From: an uncultured Alphaproteobacteria bacterium
GTDB lineage: Bacteria > Pseudomonadota > Alphaproteobacteria > RF32 > CAG-239
DNA length: 64,000 nucleotides
Reading direction: 5' to 3'
Assembly: GCA_944393215.1 (NCBI GenBank)
Contig: CALXZL010000008.1
Span: 1 to 64,000, forward strand
In this document: in pieces, positions 1-8,934 of the stretch
Position numbering within the stretch: position 1 is the first letter of the stretch
Layout: each line of letters begins with the position of its first letter
Notes under the pieces: model-generated
Seen by the model: only the letters and a program-made list of their open reading frames with translations
What the model was told of the DNA's origin: nothing
Database searches by the model: none
Translations under genes and position numbers: made by a program

Positions 1-77
1 TGGTCGGGACGAGAGGATTCGAACCTCCGACATCTTGCACCCCATGCAAGCGCTCTACCAGGCTGAACTACGTCCCG
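1..77 (-). tRNA. tRNA-Pro (anticodon GGG)
   Basis: Read on the minus strand the sequence folds into a full cloverleaf. The 7-bp acceptor stem CGGGACG pairs with CGTCCCG, the T arm contains GGTTCGAATCC, and the anticodon stem CTTGC/GCAAG closes the loop ATGGGGT, giving anticodon GGG. The terminal CCA is encoded (plus-strand TGG at the very start of the window). The D arm AGTTCAGCCTGGTAGAGC is canonical. It decodes CCC/CCT proline codons. Confidence 0.93.
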
Positions 78-139
78 ACTAGTTGTTTCAACAACGAACT
101 ATTATATAAAACGCTTATAAAAGAAATGCAAGCATTTTT

Positions 140-685
140 TTATTTTGGCAACGTATTAATCCACACTCTATGTTCTTGGTGTCCGTCAATAATCGAGGGA
201 GAAATTTCTTCGCCACCACACTCACGCATAACCGAAATCATGGCTCGATAAGAAGCAACATTGTCAAAATTACAAGTCAACAGAGCTTTCCCAATTCCCA
301 AATTTTTACGAGCATAATCTAAAGAGAGTTTGAGACCGGCTTTAACATAACCTTTGCGTCGTGCGGAGGGAATAATCTGATAAGCAATATGTCCGCCGTT
401 TTGCATCAGATAGTCGTTAAGTCCATGGCGAATATCAAAAGAGCCGATATATTGGTCATCATCAATAAGCCACAAAGTTGTGTTTGGAACATATCCTTCG
501 GGTAAACCGATACCCAGTCTTTTATTTTCAACGTCTTGAAAATAAGCTTTAAAATTGTCTTTTTGTGCATCAATCATAATTTTAACGACTTGAATATCAA
601 AAGGCGAGGGATGAGCTTGATATTCCGCAATGGCATTTTTGACGGAATCTAAATATTTTGGTGTCGGTAACACAAGTTTCAGCAT
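140..685 (-). CDS. GNAT family N-acetyltransferase
   Basis: A 181-residue protein with a GNAT (acetyl-CoA dependent N-acetyltransferase) fold. The acetyl-CoA loop is seen as the stretch IIPSARRKGYVKAGL around residues 104-118, the equivalent of the family motif Q/RxxGxG/A. It is followed by a helix and by CNFDNVASYRAMISVMRECGG, the typical final strand with the conserved Asn. The start is well supported by AGGAGAAAATTT directly before ATG. It is a single-gene unit ending near tRNA-Pro and transcribed divergently from the second acetyltransferase at 765. The substrate cannot be predicted; small molecules and protein N-termini are both possible. Confidence 0.85.
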   Translation of the reverse strand: MLKLVLPTPKYLDSVKNAIAEYQAHPSPFDIQVVKIMIDAQKDNFKAYFQDVENKRLGIGLPEGYVPNTTLWLIDDDQYIGSFDIRHGLNDYLMQNGGHIAYQIIPSARRKGYVKAGLKLSLDYARKNLGIGKALLTCNFDNVASYRAMISVMRECGGEEISPSIIDGHQEHRVWINTLPK

Positions 686-764
686 AAATTTTCTCCTAAA
701 TACAAAAATATATTGCCAGATAAAAATAAAAAATCTACTCTAAATTGAGCATAGGGAGAAAAAA

Positions 765-1334
765 ATGATAATTGCATCAGAAACTATAAAAGGGCAAAGA
801 ATAACGTTGCAAAAAGCCGTTAAAAGCTTTGAAATGGCAAAAGCGCATATTCAAGAAGTTAAGAAAAGTTTGCCGGAATTATCACCATGGTTGGGCTGGG
901 CGACGGAAGATTATAAGATTGAAGACAGCTATGAATATTTGCAAGGTTGTGTGCAAGAATGGGAAAAAGGCAACGAATTTAACTATATGATTTTGGATGA
1001 AAACAAAAATTTTATGGGTATGATTTCCGCATTAAACGTCAAAGAAAAGGATAGAAACTTAGAAATCGGCTACTGGATTTCAACTACCCATGCCGGGAAC
1101 GGATACATGCAAGAAGCCGTCAAATTGTTGGAAAAAGAGTTTTTTGGTTTAGGAATAAACCGTATTGTTATTCATACCGATGTTTTGAATAAAAAATCAG
1201 CAAACGTGCCGCAAAAACTGGGTTATGTTTTAGAAGGCATACAAAGGCAATCTTTGTGGAATAAAAAAGAGCAAAGGTTTAGAGATATAAATACATTTTC
1301 CAAATTGAGCAATGAATATGAGCAAAATTTATAA
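765..1334 (+). CDS. GNAT acetyltransferase, RimJ/RimL type
   Basis: A 189-residue protein of the RimJ/RimL-like GNAT branch, whose known members acetylate ribosomal protein N-termini or small molecules. Visible motifs are EIGYWISTTHAGNGYMQEAV near residues 100-119 (the strand plus acetyl-CoA loop with the helix start) and NKKSANVPQKLGYVLEG near residues 145-161, the signature N-x-x-S-x-x-x-x-x-K-L-G-F/Y. A GGGAGA ribosome-binding site precedes the ATG. Its 3' end overlaps the phosphodiesterase gene that follows by about 20 bases, so the two are probably co-transcribed. The specific substrate is unknown. Confidence 0.85.
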   Translation: MIIASETIKGQRITLQKAVKSFEMAKAHIQEVKKSLPELSPWLGWATEDYKIEDSYEYLQGCVQEWEKGNEFNYMILDENKNFMGMISALNVKEKDRNLEIGYWISTTHAGNGYMQEAVKLLEKEFFGLGINRIVIHTDVLNKKSANVPQKLGYVLEGIQRQSLWNKKEQRFRDINTFSKLSNEYEQNL

Positions 1335-2442
1335 ACCTGATTATAAAAAAAGTTTGGTCAATTTATCTAATTCAATTTTGCAATATTTTGAATGTCCGAT
1401 ACATCATTCAACTTTGCCGGCATTGGATAAGTTTTTAGAAAAAGATTATCAAACCGTTATACTTCTGGTATTGGACGGTATGGGGGTGGATATGCTAAAA
1501 CATAATCTTTCAGAAAAAAGCTTTTTAAGAAGCCATATAGCAGAAGAAATATCTTCGGTTTTTCCACCGACCACAACAGCCGCCACTACAAGTATTTATA
1601 CCGGATTAACTCCACAAGAACATGGTTGGGCAGGGTGGCAATGCTATTTTAAGGAATATGGAAGAAATATCGAACCTTTTTTGAAGCGCGATTTTTATAT
1701 GGGTGAAAGTTTGGATGTGGATGTCGGTAAAGAGTTTTTGCAGCACAAAAAATTGTTTGAGCAAATAAATGAACAAGGAAAGTATAAAGCTTATGGCGTG
1801 GCGCGTTTTTGGGGCGGTTATGATGTGGAAACTATGAATGATGTCTGCAATAAGATTGCCGAGCTTTCCAAAGGAGAGGAAAAAAAGTTTATTTTGGCAT
1901 ATTATAAGGAACCGGATTCCACCATGCACCGAACAGGTTGTTATAGTGATAAGACCAAAAGCAAAATCAAATCTTTAGATAGACGAGTGGAGGCTCTGGC
2001 ACAAAAATTAAAAAACGCGTTGTTAGTTGTGACGGCTGACCACGGCTTGATAGATATAGCAGAAGATGTGAGATTAGAAAATATCAAAGAAATTAATGAT
2101 TGTTTGCGCTTGCCTCCGGCGATTGAACCGAGAGCAGTGGCTTTTTATGTGAAAGAAGATAAAAAAGAACAGTTTGAAAAAGAGTTCAACAAAAGATTCG
2201 GAAATGATTTTATTTTGCTGACTTCGGACGAATATATCAAGCAAGGTTATGCCGGAGAGGGGAAAATGCACCATAAATTCAGAGATTTTTTGGGAGATTA
2301 TATGGCATTGGCAACCGGAGACAGAATTTTGCAATATCAAACCGAAGGAGGTGTAGATTCGATTGAGTTTAAGGCACATCACGCCGGTTTGACAGACAAA
2401 GAAATGTTAGTCCCGCTGATAATTTATGAAGCGGACAAATAA
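1312..2442 (+). CDS. Type I phosphodiesterase / alkaline-phosphatase superfamily protein
   Basis: A 376-residue cytoplasmic protein (no signal peptide) of the nucleotide pyrophosphatase/phosphodiesterase family, which hydrolyses phosphoesters with two metal ions. The metal-binding Asp lies in LLVLDGMG (about residue 53), the nucleophilic Thr in SVFPPTTTAATTS (about residues 82-94), and the second metal site in VVTADHGLID (about residue 242). The C-terminal HH...G segment (FKAHHAGL) supplies a final ligand. It overlaps the upstream acetyltransferase gene; initiation could be at 1312 or at the next in-frame ATG at 1318. The natural substrate is not evident. Confidence 0.8.
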   Translation: MNMSKIYKPDYKKSLVNLSNSILQYFECPIHHSTLPALDKFLEKDYQTVILLVLDGMGVDMLKHNLSEKSFLRSHIAEEISSVFPPTTTAATTSIYTGLTPQEHGWAGWQCYFKEYGRNIEPFLKRDFYMGESLDVDVGKEFLQHKKLFEQINEQGKYKAYGVARFWGGYDVETMNDVCNKIAELSKGEEKKFILAYYKEPDSTMHRTGCYSDKTKSKIKSLDRRVEALAQKLKNALLVVTADHGLIDIAEDVRLENIKEINDCLRLPPAIEPRAVAFYVKEDKKEQFEKEFNKRFGNDFILLTSDEYIKQGYAGEGKMHHKFRDFLGDYMALATGDRILQYQTEGGVDSIEFKAHHAGLTDKEMLVPLIIYEADK

Positions 2443-2526
2443 AACTTGATTTTTGTCTAAAAATATGATATCAAGAAAACTCAAAGAAATTTTTCAGAAA
2501 ATTATTAACCTCAAAATACAAAGCAT

Positions 2527-3018
2527 ATGGAAATAAAAGTAGCATGTGCGTCAAGCCTTTTTAAGGAAAATGGGCATGACTTGAAGGGTATTTTTACTCT
2601 TTTTTACAATGCGGTGTATGCATATTTTAGTCTTGCAACAATGAATATGCATAACATCTGCGATCAGGAATGTTGTTTAGTACAGCTTTCTGATAACAGA
2701 GAATTGGTTGCCGGATGTATACTGAAAACGTTGGAAACCTTCCAGCCGGATTTGGAGGCAGCCGCATCTCGCGTGTCTCAATTTGATCGGGAATATAAAG
2801 AACTGAAGGAAATAAGTGAAAAAATAAAAGAGGTTCATTTCCTTACGATTTTAACCCGAGCAGATAAAAAAATAAACGCCTATATCCGGAGAAGAAAAGA
2901 AATTGAAGAAGAAACAATCTCTTTGAAAGAATTGCTCAATGTGGCTTTTTACAAGTTTACGCAAGTAAATGGCACCAGAAAGCAATTTAAAGAGGGTTTT
3001 GAACGCTTCCTAAAGTGA
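2527..3018 (+). CDS. Hypothetical protein (orphan, no SD)
   Basis: A 163-residue protein that I do not recognise. It has no signal peptide or membrane segment; the middle and C-terminal parts are charged and predicted helical (many KEIEEE-type stretches from residue 95 on), with several cysteines in the first 60 residues. There is no Shine-Dalgarno sequence before the ATG; the leader is AT-rich with TTATTAACCTCAAAATACAAAGC. It stands alone, with a strong hairpin terminator starting 4 bases after the stop. The leader resembles those of other orphan genes in this window, notably the one at 40894. Confidence 0.6.
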   Translation: MEIKVACASSLFKENGHDLKGIFTLFYNAVYAYFSLATMNMHNICDQECCLVQLSDNRELVAGCILKTLETFQPDLEAAASRVSQFDREYKELKEISEKIKEVHFLTILTRADKKINAYIRRRKEIEEETISLKELLNVAFYKFTQVNGTRKQFKEGFERFLK

Positions 3019-3021
3019 AAT

Positions 3022-3057
3022 AAAAGACAGATATTAGAAATTGATATCTGTCTTTTT
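3022..3057 (+). terminator. Rho-independent terminator after orphan gene at 2527
   Basis: A 12-bp perfect stem, AAAGACAGATAT pairing with ATATCTGTCTTT, closes a 9-base loop and runs into a T tract. Confidence 0.85.
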
Positions 3058-3178
3058 GATATTTAAAATACCAAATTAACAATAAAAAATGAGCGTTAAT
3101 CAAAATTAACACTTTAATAATTAGATAAAAACAAATATTATCGCAAAAGATGATACAAAGAACAATCAGGACAAATAC

Positions 3179-4348
3179 ATGAGTATTTCAAAAAAATTGG
3201 CATTGTGGCAGGAACAAGACTTAATCTCGGCAGAACAAGTTAAGAAGATTACGGCATATGAAAAGGAAAATCATAAGCCGGTCTTTACGTTTCCTTTTCT
3301 ACTGTTAGGTTTTTTTTGCATAGCTTTGGGCTGTGTCTCAATAATATCGGCAAATTGGCAAGAGATATCAAGTTCGGTCAAATTAGGTGTCTATTTCACA
3401 ATCATGCTGGTTTTATCCGTGGGTGTTTTTTACAGTTTTCGCACTGAAAAAGAGAAATGGTATGAAGGACTATTATTGCTTTTCTGTTTAATGGTTTTAG
3501 CTGGAATAGGGCTGATAGCTCAAATATATCAACTTCAAGAACCCGGTTTAAGGGCATATTTTCTCTGGTGTATACTCATTTTCCCGTTGGTGATTATCAG
3601 TCGACGCATCATTTTAGCTTTAATCTGGCTTCCTGTTTTTACGGCATCATCGGTAGATACATTAAGTAACATATACTTTTTCCGAGAATTATTGGAAATA
3701 ATTGAGCATACATTTCCATTTGCAATTTCGGTCTGCGGCATATTAATATTTGCTTATATCTATCGATTTGTATCATACTACTTTCGCACACGTTTAGCGC
3801 CGCAAATCAAAGCCATGAAATTTTGGCTCGGATTTGATATTGTATCATTGGTCGTTATCATGGATTTTGGAGCCAGCAATATGTTTAGCGGCTTATTTTA
3901 TGATGATATTTTGAATGGAGACAATTATCGTTCGATTCTTGTCATATGTTTTTTAATTTTAGCAAACGTTGGTTTCGGATATTTCAGCTACAAATACAAT
4001 TATTCTCGTTTATTGACTTGTGTTTTGGCAATTTTGCTTGGATTTTCGATTATCTATATGGTTTTACCGGATAATGTAACAATCTTAAATTTATGGGGCT
4101 TTTTATTAACAATGTCCATTTTAAGCACGGTAGTGGCATACGCCTTAATCAAGAACCGAGTAAAATTGTTAAATATAGCCACCGCCTGTATGGCAGTTCG
4201 CATATTCTTTGTTTATATTCAGGTGTTTGGAAGTTTAGTCACAACGGGAATTGGTTTGATAACATCGGGCATTTTGTTTCTTGGTCTGATATATGGCTGG
4301 AAAAAACTGCATTTAAATACCATGCTGATAATAAAGGAATCAAAATAA
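3179..4348 (+). CDS. DUF2157 multi-pass membrane protein
   Basis: A 389-residue integral membrane protein. The first ~35 residues are a cytosolic helix-turn-helix-like segment (KKLALWQEQDLISAEQVKKI), followed by about ten or eleven hydrophobic spans to the C-terminus. This layout matches the DUF2157 family, of unknown function. The stop codon overlaps the ATG of the GDYXXLXY-type gene by one base (ATAATG), and that pairing is a known recurrent association. AGGACA eight or nine bases upstream serves as ribosome-binding site. A role in envelope or ion homeostasis is sometimes assumed, but nothing in the sequence proves it. Confidence 0.8.
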   Translation: MSISKKLALWQEQDLISAEQVKKITAYEKENHKPVFTFPFLLLGFFCIALGCVSIISANWQEISSSVKLGVYFTIMLVLSVGVFYSFRTEKEKWYEGLLLLFCLMVLAGIGLIAQIYQLQEPGLRAYFLWCILIFPLVIISRRIILALIWLPVFTASSVDTLSNIYFFRELLEIIEHTFPFAISVCGILIFAYIYRFVSYYFRTRLAPQIKAMKFWLGFDIVSLVVIMDFGASNMFSGLFYDDILNGDNYRSILVICFLILANVGFGYFSYKYNYSRLLTCVLAILLGFSIIYMVLPDNVTILNLWGFLLTMSILSTVVAYALIKNRVKLLNIATACMAVRIFFVYIQVFGSLVTTGIGLITSGILFLGLIYGWKKLHLNTMLIIKESK

Positions 4349-4761
4349 TGACAAAAAGCATTTGGTTGGGAGCCGCCTTGGCGTTTCCGATAATTTATTT
4401 AAGTTCATGGTCTTGGTATGTCTATGAAGGGATAAAAGAAGCTCCGGAAATCACAATAAGAGCAGAAGGCTATGATCCGCGCAACTTAATATCCGGTCAT
4501 TATTTATATCTGCGACTAAATTGGCAAGATACGGATTGCACGCAGTTTAAAGACAACTTATGTCATCCGAACCGTTTTGAAAGTATATACAAATATTATA
4601 TTCCGGAAGATGCCGCACCCAAGCTGGATGCAGCTGTCAGAAAAGAGGGAACGAAGGTTGATTTGGTTTTTGCTTATCCGGAAAATAAAAGCCCATATTT
4701 GAAAAAAATGTTGATAAACGGAATTAAGTGGAAAAAATGGCTTAAAGCTCAAAAAGAATAA
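4348..4761 (+). CDS. GDYXXLXY-type membrane-anchored protein
   Basis: A 137-residue protein with one N-terminal membrane span (residues about 4-24) and an extracytoplasmic domain. The sequence EGYDPRNLISGHYLYLRLNW holds a variant of the GDYxxLxY signature (here GHYLYLRL; the first Asp is His). The ATG at 4348 overlaps the stop of the DUF2157 gene, so translation is likely coupled; this is a better start than any further upstream in the same frame, which would lie inside DUF2157. Proteins of this family accompany DUF2157 or DUF4401 proteins and have no assigned biochemistry. Confidence 0.75.
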   Translation: MTKSIWLGAALAFPIIYLSSWSWYVYEGIKEAPEITIRAEGYDPRNLISGHYLYLRLNWQDTDCTQFKDNLCHPNRFESIYKYYIPEDAAPKLDAAVRKEGTKVDLVFAYPENKSPYLKKMLINGIKWKKWLKAQKE

Positions 4762-4762
4762 A

Positions 4763-4796
4763 AAGAAAGCCTCCCAAAGCAGGGAGGCTCTCTTTT
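4763..4796. terminator. Bidirectional terminator
   Basis: AGCCTCCC pairs with GGGAGGCT around the 6-base loop AAAGCA, with an A-rich flank upstream and a T run downstream, so it can end both the DUF2157 operon (plus) and the VirD4 operon (minus). Confidence 0.85.
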
Positions 4797-4807
4797 TAGC
4801 AATAATA

Positions 4808-7027
4808 TTATTTTGCCAGTTCTTCTTCGGAAAATTCTTCCTCACCGGTGTTTTCATTAGGATCATAATCAATCCCGAGTTTAGAAAGCATATCATCGTT
4901 AACATCTTCACGTTGAGCCACAATCCAGTCGGGAACGTTTGGTGATGCCGGAAGTTTTGCCAAAGCTGTCATGTGCTTGTCTAAGAACCAACGCGGAGCA
5001 TCTGCCATAATCGGTCTATCAATAAACCCTTGCATAAGCACCACTTGTTTTAATGTCGGCAAACTCAACAACTGAGTGGTACTGATAACGGGAGCACCTT
5101 GTAATTGATAGCTGACGTTTTTAGAAAACGGATTCTGCCCTTTAGCCATACCCAAACCACCTTCCGTTTTAGAATAAGAAGAGGTTTGAACGGTTTTGTT
5201 ACCAATCATTTTAGAAAAACGTTGAGCTGTTACTTCGTTGTTTTGAGACAAAATAACTTTACAAGCGGTTGTAGAAATAACGGTTTCCAAATCGTCTTTA
5301 CCATATTTACCGGAAATTTGTCCCAAGTCTTGTCCGATCAGAAGGTAAGAAACTTTTTGACCACGTCCTACGGCAGGACCTTCAATAATAGCGCTTAATT
5401 TCGGCATGGTCGGAAACTCGTCGAGCACAAACAGAGTCGGGAAGGGCCCCATTTTACCGTCACTTTTGTTGACAAAGTTTGGCGGGTTAGCAATCAGATA
5501 GTTAGACATCAAGTCAATAAATGTACCGGAAATAACGCTCAAAGCTTTTGCATCAACTTGGTTAACGGACAAGTAAACGGAAATTGGTTTCCACTCGCCC
5601 GTAATCGGATCCTTCATACCGCGCAAGTCTTTAAAGTTAATATCACTGAAACTTGTACGCGCCACAACCGCCGAGTTTTTGAAAATACCGATACCCGAAA
5701 AACCGGTAGAAAGCACGGAACCGCGCTCTTTATCAGGCATGGAGCTGAGCTGGCTCAATTCCACGATACAACGTTGCGAATATCCGAAACGGCGTGCTTC
5801 GGTAATAGCTTCTTCCAACAAATCACGCATCGGATCTGCCATGGCAGCCATTTGGTCACCTTCTTCCAAACGTCGTTTAATATCTTGTGATTGCTTAATT
5901 TGAGCTTCGGTAATCCACTCAAGAATCATGGCAATACAAGCCTCACGCCCAACCCAACGTTCCGGTAGGAGGTTCCAAGAACCGATAGGCAAATAGTTAT
6001 CAATGGTCAAATTTCCGGATCTGAGGTTCGCCACGGCACGAGCTGCCATCGGATCATTCATCTCCAGATAATATCCCTCTAAAACTTTTTTATCTTCTTC
6101 ATCTAATTTACCTTCATAGATTCGTCCGATAAAATAGTCATTAGCGCGAGCTTTTTCGCATTTAAAGGCAATAAAATGTAAGAATCCGGTCAGAGCGGCA
6201 CGACCTGTTTTAGACCAGTGAGGATCGGCACCGCCTTTAGGATCTTCCACCAAAACATTACACATAGAGTCAATATACATATCGCGGTCAGGACCGGGAG
6301 CCGGGATAGCCGTCGGAGAAAGCGGATTCCAGCTGGGGTAGTAGATACCTTCGGCAGGATTATCTTCGGCACCCCAGTTAATAACAAACACTGGTCCGAC
6401 CTTAGCTCTTGCGCCAGTAGTTTTAAAGCACAATTCAGGCTTAGGATCATTAACAACAATACTCATTCCGGGAGAGTGGAAAATTGTAGGCATCACAACG
6501 CCAACGGTTTTACCGGTACCCGGAGGAGCACAACACAGAGTTGATAATGTTTCGTTCATTTTCAGCAGATGCCCTTTATATCTGCCCACCACTTGGCAAA
6601 AGCCGTTCAGCAAGCCCATTTTTTTGATATCGCTGAGTTCAGCCAAGCGAGCGGAACCGTGAATATTAGATTGAAAACGATAAGGATTTGTCACGATTCC
6701 GACAACAATGATAATCGGCAAGCTTAAAAAGGGCAAAATAGGCAACCATAAACTGATGGAAAAATCGCCCTGATAGTGAAGCAGTTGTTTAAACCAGCTC
6801 CAATAACGAGAAAACAAATAATCGGGATTTGAAAAAATAATGGAAATAAATCTCCCGACATCATTAATGGATTGTTTGGAAATACCGGAGCCGATAAGAT
6901 ATCCTAAAGGCATGGATATAATCGCTAAAAATATAGTAATACCGAATGCGAGCAAAACCGTAACCGTCATCCATTTAACGGCACTATTATATTCTTCCCA
7001 TTCTTCACCTTTTTTTTCTATAGCCAT
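4808..7027 (-). CDS. VirD4/TraG-type type IV coupling ATPase
   Basis: A 739-residue coupling protein, the hexameric ATPase that recruits substrates to a type IV secretion channel at the inner membrane. Two membrane spans lie at residues about 20-48 and 90-113. Walker A is APPGTGKT (167-174) and Walker B is TLFVLDEF (531-538), followed by the GQDLGQ motif (565-570) and the NEVTAQRFSKMIGN segment seen in TraG proteins. The C-terminal tail is acidic (EEEFSEEEL), as in coupling proteins that bind effectors. It is the last gene of a minus-strand operon, 20 bases after a membrane protein gene. No VirB/Tra channel genes or relaxase occur in the window. Confidence 0.9.
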   Translation of the reverse strand: MAIEKKGEEWEEYNSAVKWMTVTVLLAFGITIFLAIISMPLGYLIGSGISKQSINDVGRFISIIFSNPDYLFSRYWSWFKQLLHYQGDFSISLWLPILPFLSLPIIIVVGIVTNPYRFQSNIHGSARLAELSDIKKMGLLNGFCQVVGRYKGHLLKMNETLSTLCCAPPGTGKTVGVVMPTIFHSPGMSIVVNDPKPELCFKTTGARAKVGPVFVINWGAEDNPAEGIYYPSWNPLSPTAIPAPGPDRDMYIDSMCNVLVEDPKGGADPHWSKTGRAALTGFLHFIAFKCEKARANDYFIGRIYEGKLDEEDKKVLEGYYLEMNDPMAARAVANLRSGNLTIDNYLPIGSWNLLPERWVGREACIAMILEWITEAQIKQSQDIKRRLEEGDQMAAMADPMRDLLEEAITEARRFGYSQRCIVELSQLSSMPDKERGSVLSTGFSGIGIFKNSAVVARTSFSDINFKDLRGMKDPITGEWKPISVYLSVNQVDAKALSVISGTFIDLMSNYLIANPPNFVNKSDGKMGPFPTLFVLDEFPTMPKLSAIIEGPAVGRGQKVSYLLIGQDLGQISGKYGKDDLETVISTTACKVILSQNNEVTAQRFSKMIGNKTVQTSSYSKTEGGLGMAKGQNPFSKNVSYQLQGAPVISTTQLLSLPTLKQVVLMQGFIDRPIMADAPRWFLDKHMTALAKLPASPNVPDWIVAQREDVNDDMLSKLGIDYDPNENTGEEEFSEEELAK

Positions 7028-7047
7028 TTTTTTACCTCAATTATGAC

Positions 7048-8364
7048 TTAAGCCAAACTTCTGATAAGTTTTTTTACTTTGTCTAACTTATCTTTGTCAA
7101 TATTTTCGATTGCTTCATCAAGAGTTTTTGAGAATAATTTCAACTCCTTCGGCGTTCCGCGATCGATACGAGTAACATTAATACCGATATCGTCCCAAAT
7201 TTCGAACATATCTTCAGCATTAATGATATTGCCGATTTGTTCAATAACATAAGCTTTAACATCAAAATGAAAATCGGCATTTTCAAGCTTATCGATTAAA
7301 AATTGTTTGGTAACATCCGCTTTTCTGACCGGAGAAATTCTATGAGAACTTTCAGAAAACCAAAGAGGCTCCTCATCATTAAAGCGTTCTTCATCAGCGA
7401 GCCAATCTCCGGGTTCTTTATCAATCAGACAGATACAAATTTGGTTAGCGGCAATACCGATAAAGTCAATTAAATTATTTTTAATGGTAACGCCGGTAAT
7501 AACTTCATAACCTTTTTGTTTAATAACGTCGAGAGTAGAATTTTCGTTAGATTTTCCGGACGGTTGAGAGGTGTTTGAATTATTTCTGTTTTTTTGTTTA
7601 TTAGTGGGTTCACGTAGTTGCAGATTATCTTTTTTAGAAGTTTTTTCTTTTTTGGATGATTTTGCCGATTTTTCAGCAACCGGAGCAGGAGCAATATCTT
7701 CATCATTTTCGGCAGAAGTTTCGGCTTTGTCATTAGTTTTATCATCGTCGAAAGCATCAAAATCAAAATCAAAATCTTCTTCATCATCAAATTTAAACAA
7801 AGAATGATCGAATTTATTTTCGGAGGAGGGCTGAGAAACATCAGACGGAGAAGCGGCAATCGGAGCTAAAGGCTCAATAATTGGAGCGGTAGAGATAAGA
7901 GGTTGTTTCTGAGCGGTCGATGCTGTTTCAAAAACATGATCATCCATAGGCATACGCACGCTTTTTGGTCTGATTTCTTTGTAAGATTTTTTCTTTTTGA
8001 CTTTTTTAACACCGGTTGTTGCCGCAATAATTTTTACTTGCTGGAAGAACAATTTTTTGATAAGGATCATTGGAAATTTTATAATAGAAAGAAACACTTT
8101 TTCCCAAACAACAACACTTAGAGCAGCCCACCCGGTCAGCCAAAGAGGAATAAAAGTCAAGATAATAAGAACAAAAGCCCATTCTTTGGCATCAGAGATA
8201 ATCCAACCTGAGAGCCACAAATCCCATGCATATTGCCAATGTTCTGTTCTGAGGATATCGAAGCGCCAGTTTTTGAGCATAATAACCCTGATACCTTCCA
8301 GAAAAAAGATACTCCAGAAGATACCAACGAAAATAATGCGCATCAGTATCAGTAAAGGCTTCAA
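7048..8364 (-). CDS. Two-pass membrane protein with acidic linker and C-terminal globular domain
   Basis: A 438-residue protein I cannot assign to a named family. Membrane spans are at residues about 7-29 and 62-88. Residues about 110-270 form a low-complexity linker: Lys-rich, then strongly acidic (FDDEEDFDFDFDAFDDD), then Lys/Asn/Ser-rich. A compact C-terminal domain (about 275-438) begins VIKQKGYEVITGV and contains IDFIG and CLIDKEPGDW, a pattern that could be a restriction-endonuclease-like fold. Residues 33-79 align without gaps to the 162-residue neighbour (shared W33, F35, I37, L38, W43, W50, S52, G53, K60, P73, W75, G78, W79). Its place directly before VirD4 suggests a partner in the coupling complex; that is inference. 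Confidence 0.7.
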   Translation of the reverse strand: MKPLLILMRIIFVGIFWSIFFLEGIRVIMLKNWRFDILRTEHWQYAWDLWLSGWIISDAKEWAFVLIILTFIPLWLTGWAALSVVVWEKVFLSIIKFPMILIKKLFFQQVKIIAATTGVKKVKKKKSYKEIRPKSVRMPMDDHVFETASTAQKQPLISTAPIIEPLAPIAASPSDVSQPSSENKFDHSLFKFDDEEDFDFDFDAFDDDKTNDKAETSAENDEDIAPAPVAEKSAKSSKKEKTSKKDNLQLREPTNKQKNRNNSNTSQPSGKSNENSTLDVIKQKGYEVITGVTIKNNLIDFIGIAANQICICLIDKEPGDWLADEERFNDEEPLWFSESSHRISPVRKADVTKQFLIDKLENADFHFDVKAYVIEQIGNIINAEDMFEIWDDIGINVTRIDRGTPKELKLFSKTLDEAIENIDKDKLDKVKKLIRSLA

Positions 8365-8436
8365 ATTATACTCCTCACGAATCCTAAAAATTCTGTTATT
8401 TTAATTTACATCAAATTTATTAATAAGTGTTTATTT

Positions 8437-8925
8437 TTATTCATGTTTTACAGAATTTATTTTTTCGGCAACGGCAGCTCTGATGCTGTTCACCTCGGCA
8501 TCTGTTTCAATTTTCATTTTTGGTTTGACTTTAAGTTCAATTTCTTCTTCAATCTTCATACCGGCAACCCCCATATTTTTCAATACAATACGTTTAGAAT
8601 CCGCTCCGTATTTGTTGATAATATATTGGTTATATTTCACAATCGGAAACATCAATACTTTTAACCATTGAATATTGCGAAAATATCTCCACCCGAAATA
8701 CCAACAGGGTAAATAGGCGCCTAAAAATAATAAAAGCAAATAGTCCTTCCAGGTGTGAATAACGCCGCCGCTGTCCCAATAACGGTAGACCACATTCCAA
8801 TTTGCACTTGAAAGGATATTAAAATTCCAACAAAAAATAAATATTCCGCTTGAAACAATCAAGTAGATATAAGTCCAAAGAAACAACATTAAAATTGTTG
8901 CAAAATACTTAAATATTTTTTTCAT
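8437..8925 (-). CDS. Short two-pass membrane protein, paralogue of its neighbour
   Basis: A 162-residue protein with membrane spans at residues about 7-31 and 61-80 and a cytoplasmic C-terminal tail rich in Lys and Glu. It matches the N-terminal membrane module of the 438-residue protein downstream, with identical numbering of the conserved W, F, P and GW residues, but lacks the linker and globular domain. It sits 9 bases after the 670-residue protein gene, in the middle of the VirD4 operon. Both membrane modules probably arose by tandem duplication and may form a heteromeric platform with VirD4. No named family recognised. Confidence 0.68.
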   Translation of the reverse strand: MKKIFKYFATILMLFLWTYIYLIVSSGIFIFCWNFNILSSANWNVVYRYWDSGGVIHTWKDYLLLLFLGAYLPCWYFGWRYFRNIQWLKVLMFPIVKYNQYIINKYGADSKRIVLKNMGVAGMKIEEEIELKVKPKMKIETDAEVNSIRAAVAEKINSVKHE

Positions 8926-8934
8926 AGATAATTA

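Noticed and set aside
4093-4347. Upstream extension of the GDYXXLXY gene
   Set aside because: It overlaps the DUF2157 gene in another frame and encodes no membrane start; the overlapped ATG at 4348 is the natural start.
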